From Anaspis maculata (Eukaryota; Arthropoda; Insecta; Coleoptera; Scraptiidae), in contig OX421966.1 of NCBI GenBank assembly GCA_949128115.1, forward strand, positions 60,695,416-60,759,415: a stretch of 64,000 bases of DNA, written 5' to 3'. Each line of letters opens with the position of its first letter. The stretch's first letter is position 1. Both the position numbers and the translations under genes were made by a program. Of the stretch, positions 11,979 to 22,279 are shown piece after piece. The notes under the pieces are model-generated. The model did no database searches and had not been told where the DNA came from. It saw nothing but the letters and a program-made list of their open reading frames with translations.

Positions 11979-12341
11979 TCATTTGTCTTTCTCCAACGCT
12001 TCGTACAACATTTTGTGTATTTCGAACTGCAAATTTTGTTTCGTCTCTTCATTTTTTATTAGTTTCAGTTGACTGGCTATGAATTTCGCAAACGCATCTT
12101 CGTCGTCTTGTACTCTTCCTTGTACACGTTCTCTTTCTTGTACTCCGCCTTTATCGCCCTCTCCCACCACGTGATACTCGATTGATATTTCATCTGGTGG
12201 TTCGGTTTTGATTTTTTTTATTCCAGTCGCTTCCGGTTCCTCTAGAGTTTCTAGAGCTTCTGGTTCATCTGGTGGTTTTTCCGGTTGCTCATAACAGCTT
12301 CCTTGTATGCGCAGAACCCCGTTTTCAAACTCGTACATTAG
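11979..12341 (-). CDS. MADF-BESS gene exon 3 (acidic region and BESS motif)
   Basis: Acceptor CAATTACAG precedes CTA ATG TAC at 12341. The exon codes 120 residues ending LYEALEKDK and a TGA at 11979. The tail FAKFIASQLKLIKNEETK followed by FEIHKMLYEAL matches the BESS pattern. An alternative is a separate short gene starting at the ATG 12338, but a BESS motif without MADF upstream would be unusual and the phases fit splicing. Confidence 0.78.
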   Translation of the reverse strand, partial: LMYEFENGVLRIQGSCYEQPEKPPDEPEALETLEEPEATGIKKIKTEPPDEISIEYHVVGEGDKGGVQERERVQGRVQDDEDAFAKFIASQLKLIKNEETKQNLQFEIHKMLYEALEKDK

Positions 12342-15300
12342 CTGTAATTGAACAAGAAATATATTGATGCCAAAAAAGGTGCCGAAATGCGCGATTGCAC
12401 AAACGTGGAATCAAATTTTAGTGTTCGGCACCAAAGAGGAGATCAAATATTCAAAAGTGAAATATTATGCAGATCTGATTACTGCAAGGAAAGAATATGA
12501 CAAAAAGACAAAATACACTTCCGAGCGATCATTTTAATATAGTAGGTTCACTTGTACTGTGACTCTAGTTGGTTGGGCAAATTTTCTACTTTAGCATTGT
12601 AGGCTTGCCGCCTTTTCACCTAGTGTGAAACTGACTTCTCTGGAAGTAAAGTTATATTTCTTATCAAATTGATATTAAAATCTTGGAAAACTGACCTGGT
12701 CATAAGTGGATGTGCGACTAGGGGGACGCAGAGCTGTGTTACCGTCATGTAGACACCAAAAGAACACGGGGCGGCCGCAAATCTAAGTCATCTTGACGGC
12801 GGCCCATTCAAGGTCGACAAAAACTCGTCCCGGGAAGCCCCAAAACGAAAGTAAATTGCAAATTGAAGGTACTTACATCAATTTCGGTCCAATACGCAAC
12901 TTTGAGCGGCTGGATTTTTTGAAATTTGGTTTAATTTACTTTTTACACGTAAATTCTTTTGCCAATGACAGACTGCACGGCGATCCTTGTATCGCCTATA
13001 ATTCTTCAGGGTTTGGCTTGTTTTTTTTTTGGAACTGGAAGAGGCGAAAGGGTTGATGATTGCATGGGGCCCTTTTTTTGGACGAAGGGCATTGTATACT
13101 CTTCAATTTGATTCATCGAAAGTTGAACCGGCTTGGAGAGGTTATAAATATTTTTGACAACTGTCAAATGTTAAGGCTCTTTTGATTTATTTGTTCATTG
13201 GCGAAAATTAAAAACAGGACGAAAAATTGCTACATTTTCCAATAAAATGAAAAAAAGCGTCAGACATCACGTCCCACAAAAATGTTTCGGCTATCTTCAA
13301 AGGAAATACGCAAAAAATGTGTTTCAAAACTGGTCCGGCCAGAGCAGCCAACTGCAAAGTTTTGGGGATTTTCTATATTTAACATTTGGAAACTTAGAAC
13401 CAAAATCTCACAGCCGACTAGAATCAAGGTACAAGTGACATACTATACCAAAACTCACGTAAGATAGCACTTATTTTTGCTTTCAGAATACATTTCATCG
13501 GAGCTTTCGGATATTTTTTGTAATGAAAGAATAGGCGAGAAGTGACGGGTATTTTGGCATCCAAATAGTTGCATGGACGTATATTTTGTATTCTCATCAT
13601 GTTCTCTTCCGGCAGAATAATCGGATTTGCGTCAACAAGGTTTCACTTTTCCGATCCGAGGAGCTTGTGATGTGGTTAGCGCGTCCGACTGTCATGAGTC
13701 GTGGGTTTGATCTCCACCGGGGGCGGTTTAGTTTTCCATTTTCCTTGATTGAGTTGGAATTATTGCTGAATGCAGGGCCGTGTGTCGCATAGCACGTAAA
13801 ATGTGAACGATAGTGCCGACCCCTTGTGATTTTGGCAAAACTTCCGGTTTAGTGGAAGAAAGCGTTCACCGGCGTCCGTGTTAAGCCGCATCCACATAGG
13901 ATTAGTGCAGTTGGACTGCAGGGGGACTGCGTAGGTGATAAACCAATCTTACCACGAGCGTTCACATAGAATTAGTGCGGAACTAGCAACTTGACACGTC
14001 AGCTGCCGACCTGACGCAACAACCGTCAAACGGCTCTTTCTTGTAACGTCTAAAATTTGACATTCGCATCTCACAGTAGCAGATTCGTATCATCAGTCAA
14101 GTCATCACGCCGCAATAATAGTTTAGCAACGGAATCGTGAATTATGATTGGCGATGGCAAGAAAATTGGCAAGGGCAGTGCGGAATGCCAGAAAACTTCA
14201 AACTTCTGCCATCCCAACTGCACTCCCACTGCCACTCGTTTCCCACCGTAAGTCTATGTTAACGCTTAATGCAAAAACCTATAGTTTAGCTTTTTTACCA
14301 TACCGTTGCCACTGCACTAATCCTATGTGGATGCGGCTTTGGGCTCCGTTGCGGAAACGCTGAATAATAAACCAGAGACAAAATTGGTTCTGTTTGGTAC
14401 CGAACTGAAATTTGATATCCACGTTCGTCCAATCGGAGAAGAGTGGTTTTACTTTGACATCGGTGGCCTCCTCGTTCCCCGCTTCACCGTCCTGATTCTG
14501 TGAGGTATTTTTTTTCGTTTTATTTGACGGTTTGCGTTTTTTCCCTCGCTTAGGCGTTTCTGGTGTGTTCAAAAATTGCGCTTCTATTTCGTCGGTTAGA
14601 TCGACTTGAATATGATCGCTTAGAAACTCCATTTGGTTGAAATACCACAGACTGGGAACGAGCAACTGCAAATTATAATACCAATCATTATTATGTTCGA
14701 ATGAACGTTGTTCAGTGAATAAACCATAAAATCATAATCATGGTGTATAATAGTGTGCAGTCATTTTAAATCGAAAAATCAGGAAAAGCATAAAAAAATC
14801 GCAATGAAAGGGGACTTGGTGCAGTGATAGTACATAGTCTTCTGATGAACATACCAAAAGTCAAAATGTTTGTTTTTTGATGTTCTAACTTTTGCTTCAG
14901 AGATGAAATCGATATCAAATGATCACAGAGATATAGGCGATTGACCTTATTGAAGAAAATGGCCGTTTCGTCGAGGATGTTTTAGGGAATTAATTGTCAA
15001 AAGAGGTGTAAGTTGCCGCAGGCAACAGCGGCTGTTACGTCAATTGTCAATTGGTGGCACGTCAAAACTGTCACTTTGCTGTCTTGTGCAGACCACTACA
15101 AGCAAACTTTTGTTACTGTGAACCCTTGGGACCCCGTAGGCTCCTTATTGGGACCCATGTTGATGACCAGCGTCGTCGCAGACTTTCTCTAAATCATCCA
15201 TAGCTTCCGCCCAAGGAAGAGCAACAAACTGTCACATCCGCACGGAGGGAAACACACCAGCCCTACCTTTTTTCCTCGCTTTTTTCTAAAGATTTTCTGC

Positions 15301-16283
15301 TTGGACTTCAGCTGGAGATCCGCATTTTTTCATTCTAATAAGCTCGCTGTAGCTACTTTTGTGTTCGGGACATGAACGTTGTTTTTTTTACCGCAAGTAG
15401 TGCATTGCTGGGGGCGTAGTCTTTTAGCTGCGCACCTCTGGGGCTAGATCTACTACAAACCTGCTAAATATGCTAACCATAACATGAAATAAGAGACTCA
15501 AATGCAAACCCCTTTTCACATTATTTCTACTTGTCAAATTTTCATGTCAATAATGTGGGCATTACAGGTATCCATAGTGCCCACCTAGGCTACTAGACGT
15601 CGGAGTATGTGTTCCTCTCAAAAACGTCCTCTACGATCAAGTACCGAGCTCTACACCAGGTGGCGTTTTTTAAATGTAAATCGCCTATAGCCAAAGAACC
15701 TAAAATTTACCAACATCTCAAGACATTTTCCAGTATAGCGGTCGTAGCACAAGGTTGATTTCCAGGGACTTTTACGGCTCGATACCAAGTTGGGGCTGAG
15801 ACCGCCGTAAGTGCGGTTACTATAGCAACGGCCAATCAGACCGCTCTATTTGCCAAGTTACGCCGTCCTAACTTTTGCGCCTGCAACTTGGTATCGAGCC
15901 CTTAGTTTGTTCATCAGAAGGCTTTGTACTATCACTGTGTACCGAGTCTCCTTCCATTGCGATTTTTTTTGTTTTTTTTTTCTAAAATGACTGCACTATC
16001 AAGTCCGATGTGTGATAAAAATACAACGTACCCGACCGAATTTTTTGTAGACTTGCATTTTCTTCCATACTTGGACGAAACTGGCACGTAGACCGCTGAG
16101 CTTTTGCAGGACTTGCTTTTCCGTCGTGTCCGGACGTATCGGGTGCAGTTTTTTGGCTATCTCGAGCAGCGCCCAGCGACGAGCGTTTTTGTTGTGGTAG
16201 TGCAAATCTTTCATGACGTACAGGCACCTGTGTGTCTTGTACAAATCCAGCAGTCGAATTATTTGCTCGTTGCTCCACGACAT
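11979..16283 (-). CDS. MADF-BESS domain protein, three coding exons
   Basis: The only clear host gene. Coding exons, read on the minus strand, are 16283-16032, 14665-14453 and 12341-11979. All junctions are phase 0 and the predicted product is about 275 residues. The MADF domain (Myb/SANT-like DNA binding) spans exon 1 and the start of exon 2: W3 and the EQIIRLLDLYKTH helix, YHNKNARRWALLEIAKKL, then after the splice PSLWYFNQMEFLSDHI. A basic linker GKKRKPSNKTKK, a probable nuclear signal, follows. Exon 3 carries an acidic, Pro/Glu-rich segment and ends in a BESS motif (FAKFIASQLKLIK...IHKMLYEAL), used for protein contacts. The family includes Drosophila Adf-1 and other sequence-specific regulators, so a nuclear transcription role is likely. 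The target is unknown. No one-to-one orthologue is assigned. Confidence 0.85.
13658..13800 (+). mobile_element. tRNA-derived SINE-like element (intron of MADF-BESS gene)
   Basis: Contains an RNA polymerase III A box (GTGGTTAGCGCG at about 13672) and a B box (GGGTTTGATCTCC at about 13703) at tRNA spacing. Between them CCGACTGTCATGAGTCG could form an anticodon-arm-like hairpin. The acceptor stem does not pair, so this is the head of a tRNA-derived SINE or an old tRNA copy rather than a working tRNA. The 3' limit is not defined. Confidence 0.6.
13883..14339. mobile_element. 457-bp MITE in intron 2 of MADF-BESS gene
   Basis: Begins AAGCCGCATCCACATAGGAT and ends with the inverted copy ATCCTATGTGGATGCGGCTT. 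The match extends about 29 bp each side, through TAGTGCAGT. There is no transposase frame. It lies just past the chosen exon 2 donor. Confidence 0.8.
14453..14665 (-). CDS. MADF-BESS gene exon 2 (MADF end and basic linker)
   Basis: Preceded by an acceptor reading AATTTGCAG. It opens LLVPSLWYFNQMEFL, which is the expected C-terminal motif of a MADF domain. The donor chosen is AAA/GTAAAA at 14452, giving 71 codons in phase 0. This donor is weak, and reading on would enter the inverted-repeat element at 13883-14339, so the exact end is less certain than the start. Confidence 0.72.
14751..15998. mobile_element. 1.25-kb foldback element in intron 1 of MADF-BESS gene
   Basis: Outer ends are TAGTGTGCAGTCATTTTA and TAAAATGACTGCACTA. 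Inverted matches continue inward: ATCGCAATGAAAGG and GTTCATCAGAAG-type blocks pair between 14800-14865 and 15905-15965, and CTATAGGCGAT-like blocks pair further in. The right arm is interrupted by a 125-bp MITE. The element ends about 33 bp from the exon 1 donor. No coding capacity was recognised. Confidence 0.7.
15776..15900. mobile_element. 125-bp MITE nested in the intron 1 foldback
   Basis: Perfect 17-bp TIRs, GGCTCGATACCAAGTTG and its inverse, at 15776-15792 and 15884-15900. The nesting shows it arrived after the foldback element. Confidence 0.85.
16032..16283 (-). CDS. MADF-BESS gene exon 1 (MADF N-terminal part)
   Basis: Starts at ATG 16283 (MSWSNEQ), where MADF domains usually begin close to the first residue. 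The frame runs 84 codons to KKFGR and meets a GTACGT donor at 16031. Beyond it the frame reads only a few unrelated residues before a stop. Confidence 0.8.
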
Positions 16284-16934
16284 CGCTTTTATTTTGTTCT
16301 TTGCTGCTTCTCACAGCACACTGTACACCACATGCACGTTACTTCTATACTGGCAAGGCAAAAATGGCGTCGCCGACGAGCGCATGCCTTCAGCACGTCC
16401 TCAAACGAGCGCAAACGAAGCCTCACCCGACTTCGTACTAACGAAAGCCCGAGTTAGGTGTATTATTGGTTGCGTACCTTTCGTTGTTCCGTTTCATATT
16501 TAGTACCGTCAAAGTAGGCAATTATTTTTTTTAACTTGTCTGACTGTATATCAATTTTTATTTTGAACGTCACTGCCATAATCAATATTTATTTTATACC
16601 TGCACATTGTTTCATTAAATTATTGCCATCTCGGGCAGCCATGAAATTTGACATAACATTGACGCAATATTCAAAACCCAAATGTCAAATTTCATCCCGA
16701 GTTGGCAATAATTTTGAAACAATAGGCGCTTTCCTTTTACCACAAAACTCACTGATCTGATCTAAGCTAGAGAGAGAAAGAGCGAGAAACCACATGCGCG
16801 AAAGTGAGATACCACTAACAACTTAGGTCAGAATACTTAGTTCAGGTTGTAGAAGGAAAGCACCTATTGTGTACTTAAAATCTATCCAAGCAGGTACCTA
16901 CGTTTTCATTTCCAGCTGAGACTATTTTACTAAA
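16284..16934. other. 5' flank of MADF-BESS gene
   Basis: Presumed 5' UTR and promoter side. No TATA box or initiator stands out. Several overlapping plus-strand frames here look like chance. Confidence 0.4.
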
Positions 16935-17233
16935 GGCCGGAATATTGGTCAAATGACGCAGTTTTCCTTCAGTTCCAGTAACCTTATTCTATGGAAGAAA
17001 ATTACCATTCAGGTCTCTTTTGAAAGCTACAACAATGGCCTTCAACGTAACGAGCTGGAATGTCAAATTAAAAAAAAAATCGAAAATTATGATTGAAAAA
17101 TTCAAAATTTCAACTCGTTACCTTGAACACCATTTTTGTAGCTTTCAAAAGAGACCTGAATGATAATTTTCTTCCAGAGAATAAGGTTACTGGAACTGAA
17201 GGAAAACTGTGTTGTTTGACCAATATTCCGGCC
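16935..17233. mobile_element. 299-bp palindromic element
   Basis: Left arm 16935-17057 starts GGCCGGAATATTGGTC; right arm about 17111-17233 ends CAATATTCCGGCC. The arms share blocks such as AGGTCTCTTTTGAAAGCTAC and AATAAGGTTACTGGAACTGA in inverted order, around a roughly 50-bp AT-rich loop. The core resembles the centre of the larger palindrome at 21.9 kb. Confidence 0.8.
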
Positions 17234-17904
17234 ACCTTGAGGGAAAATTTACTTGGACGCTCGGTTGTAGTTTTACACTGCCGCTTCCTGCTCTTGTCCT
17301 TTTGCCCCATATTTTCGGCGACAAAGCACGGATTTAATTGGACTTTTCCTGTTGTGTCGGAATCGGGGTGGTGGAAATTCTTGCAGCGGGAGGCCCTTTT
17401 CTGTCGCAGAGTGTTAGCGGCACTCGTACAAATCGCGCGCCATTACCACCAGAGCGTGTGTCCCACTGAAACAATTAAGCGGCAGTTGAAAAGGAGCGGG
17501 AAGGCTTTAATTTCACTCTGTCTGTGCATGTCTTTGCCGCCGTACTTTTCGGAATTGACCATTCAGATACGTGTTTTCATACACACACACACACATCGCA
17601 TACTTTAACCCTGAATTGGTCGTTAGCATTTGGCGCTTTTTGTAGTACGCCCGCCGCTCCATTATTTGACCTTTCGTTTCGCGATTGCGAGCGCTCGAGT
17701 TCTTATAGGGGAAAGTGCGCTGATATCGTAGAATTTGCTGTATTTTTTTTGTGATCATGGCAATTCAACTTGAAGTATGTTGCTTACGGCGGGTGTCAGC
17801 GCCGTGGCAAGTGTCACGCCGTGAAATATTTTCAAATTTGACGAGTAATAAAACATTTTCATTTATGCGATATTTTGTATTTTTGGAGCATTTTCCGCCA
17901 TATG

Positions 17905-18140
17905 GCCGCCATATCAAAATTTCTTATTAGTAGAACGATTTTTGTGAAACTTGGAACTTACCCTTATCTCGTACGAACATTTTTATGTTCAAGTTGAATT
18001 CTGTGATTCCACCGTCATCTCTGCCGCCATATTGAAATTTCTTATTAGTGGAACGATTGTCATGAAACGTACTTTGTCTTGTATGACCATTCTTATTTTT
18101 TAATTCCAACTCATAAGTACCTATATTGTTTTTATTCTGA
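17905..18140 (+). repeat. Two-copy tandem repeat, 118-bp period
   Basis: GCCGCCATAT followed by AATTTCTTATTAGTAGAACG or its close variant occurs at 17905 and again at 18023, with related sequence after each. The copies are clearly diverged. Confidence 0.7.
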
Positions 18141-18667
18141 GCCTAAAATTACAGGATGTACCAGGGAACTGGGAACACATCCATCTTTTTTCTCAGGCAT
18201 TTTCGGAAAATTTCGTTTGTTGTTTGGACCAATCAGATTCGAATTAGGCGATAATTTGCACAAGTGCATTTTGCGATAATTTTCGATAATTTGCACTAGT
18301 GCATGAATCGAAATTTTTTTGTGTGTTCCTATACTAAGACCAACAGCAGACATAAAATCAAATATGTAATACAGTAGTGCTATCGTGCATCTCAGGACCT
18401 CCATCACTCTTCTTGGGAAGTACTAATTGCGAATATATGTCGCCGATATAATTCCTTGGACCACAAAAACGGAGTCCTGTGCTGCAATGGCTTGGCAATA
18501 TTGGCCAATTTTTCCACAAATTCATCTGTACAGTAGGTGCATCACCCAAGGAACCTTGCGACCCCGTGTTAATTCTTTGGTCGTAGGTAGTCATTCCCTG
18601 ACGACAATGACTAGAGTGACTAGTTGACAATGTCATGGGCGTGAAAGATTTCTTGATTCATGAAATT

Positions 18668-18832
18668 TTCTGATAAAATATAACTCGTGCAATGAAAATG
18701 CATCTATATAATTTTTGACAAATCTTCACTCATGCAAGTTAAACTGGAAAAGGCACGAGTGCACGCATTCGTGCACATTTTCCAAAAATTATCGATAATT
18801 TTCATTGCACTTGTTATATTATTACTGATAAC
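18668..18832. mobile_element. 165-bp hairpin MITE
   Basis: AAATATAACTCGTGCAATGA near the left end is inverted as TCATTGCACTTGTTATATT near the right end, and GATAA words lie outside both. No coding capacity. Confidence 0.6.
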
Positions 18833-19000
18833 ATTTCAGTGTAGGGCAGCGTCGCCGATTAAGTGCTGAAGTACAACTGTATTCAAGAAGTTAACCACAT
18901 GCGGACAAGTCCCCATTCCTGTGGAACTACAAAAATGCAAATACAACTCAAGTTCAATACGGCCTTCGGGTTAATAATTACGAATTTCTGAAAACTAATA

Positions 19001-19135
19001 GCGTTTTAGAGTCGCTAGAGCCGAGCCGGTTCGGCTCTAAAATCAGGGAATTCGATTGGTTCTCGAAAATTCCTAGCCAGTCAGTGATAGCGATTTTCGA
19101 GCTGAATTGGCTCGGTTCTGGTGACTCGAAAACGC
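19001..19135 (+). mobile_element. 135-bp MITE, copy 2
   Basis: Same family, length and orientation as 8175-8309. TA is intact on both sides (18999-19000 and 19136-19137). Begins GCGTTTTAGAGTCGCTAGAG and ends CTCGAAAACGC. Confidence 0.9.
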
Positions 19136-19757
19136 TATGAATAAACATGAGCTTTCTCAGCTTTGTTGAGGAAAGCACGACCGTTCCAAAGATTAGGAAT
19201 GTTCTCATTGGAAAGAGATACTTGAAGCATTATATCTTGAGGGCTACTGAGACAAGCCAGCAATGTTGAGATATTTATTTGCATAATTTCACCGATATTA
19301 TCACTCACATGCACATGTGCCTAATTTATTTTGTTTTTGTTTCAGGTGAGTTCACGGTCCAAACCAAAAGCCAACCAAAAGATGCTGCCAAAAAATGTGT
19401 CCGAGAGGTATTTACACCGGTTCCAGCTTGCATTTTCGGAAACTTGATTGCATACCAGAAACATAACCAGGGTGTTTCACTTTTTTAATACTTGAGGAGG
19501 CGAAAAGCATGGTCTTTTTCAAAAAAAAAAAAATGAAAATATAACAAAATTACAAAATTTTAAAATAATCATTGGCTTAGTTGGTAGGAAGTGAAAAAGG
19601 AGACACCCCCCCAATTTAAAATAAAATACGAATTTAGCAAAAGAAATTACACTGCACAATTTGCTGTTTATTAAAAAAAAAACATATCTGAAAAACGAGA
19701 CGTCCTTTTGGACTGATTTTTATCTCAAACACTTCTTCGAAGTATAATGTTGGGTTG

Positions 19758-19963
19758 GGTCTTTTGGTTTTTTTAGACAGGAAAGTAGAAACAGCGGGAG
19801 TATATTTTCTATACTCCCGCTAACATCGCCGACTAACGACGGCTTCGTCAGGCGAATAAAATGCGTAAAAAATTGATGATTGTGTAAAAACCGTCGTAAA
19901 TCATGAGTGGTAGATAATTTAAATAGAATTTTTTACTTTCCTGTCTAACAAACCCAAAAGAAC
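19758..19963. mobile_element. 206-bp MITE
   Basis: TIRs share TTAGACAGGAAAGTA and its inverse, flanked by TCTTTTGG / CCAAAAGA. Just inside the left end is a perfect hairpin AGCGGGAGTATA / TATACTCCCGCT with a five-base loop. Confidence 0.7.
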
Positions 19964-21023
19964 TTGTTATATTAACTTTTTCGAAGTGCTCCCCAATTCC
20001 CCACATCTCGCAGATGCGGCAGATGTGTACACAATTTCCATTATTTCTGGTACCCTGCCGCGGCCTGAAATGTTCATGTCATTTCATAAAAATGTGAATA
20101 TTTTACACAATAACTTTTCCAATTGTCGAGGCAGCGATTGTCCAACAGTATTTCGACGAAACGTGTCACTTCTCAGATACTACTTATGTGCCAAGTTTTA
20201 TCAAAATCTTTGAAAGTTTTCCAAAGATGGAAAAAGTCTGACGTTTTTATTTGATTATTTTGTGGTACACCCGATTGACGATCCGGAGCTTTGACAGCTC
20301 ATAACTTATGACAAATGACAGATATGTCATAACTGCTACATGTTTTGAATAGAAATTCCGGAGAGCTTCAAAATGAGCCATTGGAAGTCAAAATCGTTGT
20401 AATTAAATCTTCCGTCACTTTTCGACAGTGAAATTTCCGTTTGACGGATCACGGTGGAGAACTTATTTTCACCTTTCTACCATAGACGCTACGTGGGTAC
20501 CAAATTTAGTTGTGGATACCAAATTTTGTCGAATTCGGTCTGACAGAAAAAAACTGACAAACACAAACATACACAGACAGTAGTGTGGTCAAAAAAAAAT
20601 TGTTTTTTCATTTTTGATGGGGCCACCCTCCATTTTTGTAATACATACCCATACTGATTTCCTGGTGAAATTTCAATTCTCTACCATGACAGGAAGGGGG
20701 TGCTCATCAACCCTCAAAATTTTAATATCCCAGATTTATCCGTAGGAGTTTGTAGCATCCAGATTCAACAAAATACGAAGTAATACATGAATTATTGTTC
20801 GTTTAGTGTACCTAAGTGGAGAATTATGTAAAAGAAAAATTAAAATGAAGCGGAATTATAATGTTCAATTAACATGGTATGATTTTGCTTTAGACTACGT
20901 TGATCAAACATTTTTGGTCGTCCAAATAGGCACAATTTTCTAATTGGTCTACCATATGCAACAAAAACATCTTTTTATTCTTGTCATTGGTCAGTAGTTA
21001 GTTAGTTGTATTTCTTGAACAAT
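19964..21023. other. No gene seen
   Basis: AT-rich, with a CTGACAAACACAAACATACA-type low-complexity patch at about 20551. No convincing reading frame. Confidence 0.4.
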
Positions 21024-21427
21024 GGGCTACTTGCCCAAAAAATTTTTATTGGCTTAATCGAAAGTATGGGCAAAAATATTGTACCCGTATTTTTTCTTTT
21101 TCCTAAATTCCCAAAATTGCGGCCGTAGTGTCTGTTTTAAAAATATATTTGTGACGTCACAAATATACTAAAAACTAAACAAACAGCACTGTTGGGTTGA
21201 AAACTCAAAAAACAGTTAGAGTGGCTTAACAATATTTGAAAAATACAGACAGAAAAATTTCACTAAAGATTCCCGACTTTTACCAACCTTTTGAAAAAAA
21301 AAATCGAAAAAAAATTCTTTTTAATCAATGGATATATTTTCCGGAAATTTTCAGAAAATACTATTTATTACTCTTGTTGATGATTGAAAGTGTTTCCAGT
21401 CAAATCTGTTTCATTGGCAAGTACCCC
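21024..21427 (+). mobile_element. 404-bp deleted relative of the 9.7-10.8 kb element
   Basis: Runs from GGGCTACTTGCC to GGCAAGTACCCC. Relative to 9733-10760 it is inverted and has lost much of the interior, but keeps the TTTGTGACGTCACAAATATA block and the sequence next to both ends. Confidence 0.75.
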
Positions 21428-22279
21428 ATTGGACACCGGGCTGGAAGGCTCCAGCTTTGCCTGGAGGCTCTCTGTGCCCTCAGCAGTAATGATGTATTTT
21501 CCGTCTCGGTATGTAATATACTATTACCCACTAATTGTTTGGCTGGAAGTATTATTCTCATTTTTTTTTATCTGAAGGGGTTTCTGTTGTGACTGAGAAA
21601 CTTTTTGACGGGAATCGGTTTTTGTTGATCTTTTTCTTGAAGTAGAAACTCCTTCAAAGAGAAATGTCTGGGCAATGTGTTATTAAATTTTCCAAACTTC
21701 CAAAAAAATTTGGAAACTTTTGATTTTCTTTCTCCAAAATTTGAAAACTAGATAGCAACACCCATACATCTTCATTCAAGAAAGTCGCATACCGAATTTG
21801 AACTTTTTAATTTCCAAAAAAGGTACCAAAAATGGTTTCCCGAAGGACGGAGTTGAATTGGTAAAATAAGCGTTGCAAAATCAATCCCTGTGGGTTTATT
21901 CCTTGACGGATTCTTACAATTTTGGTCTCTTTCGAAAGCTACAAGGATGTACTTTGGTTTGAGCCCATTGGCATTTCCAAGATCCACGAATGATTTTTTT
22001 TGATTTTTGGATTTGAACCCACAGGGATTGATTTCGCAACGCTTATTATACCAATTCAATTCCGTCCTTAACGTGAGAAAATGAATTAGAAGAAATAATT
22101 TTTGGTACCTTTTTTTTGAAAATAGAAAGTTCAAATTTGGTACGCGACTTTTTTAAATAAAGATGTATGAGCGTTGGTATCTAGTTTTTGAAACTTCCAA
22201 AAAACAAAATGAGAAATTTCCAAATTCTTTTTGGAAATTTTGAAAATTCAATAGCATTTACCGTACATTTCTTTTTGGA

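Noticed and set aside
11490..11982. Overlapping minus-strand frames past the MADF-BESS stop
   Set aside because: Hydrophobic and diverged-duplicate in character but without a domain; more likely 3' UTR.
17093..17608. Plus-strand frame of 171 codons
   Set aside because: It runs out of a palindromic element into flanking DNA and has no domain.
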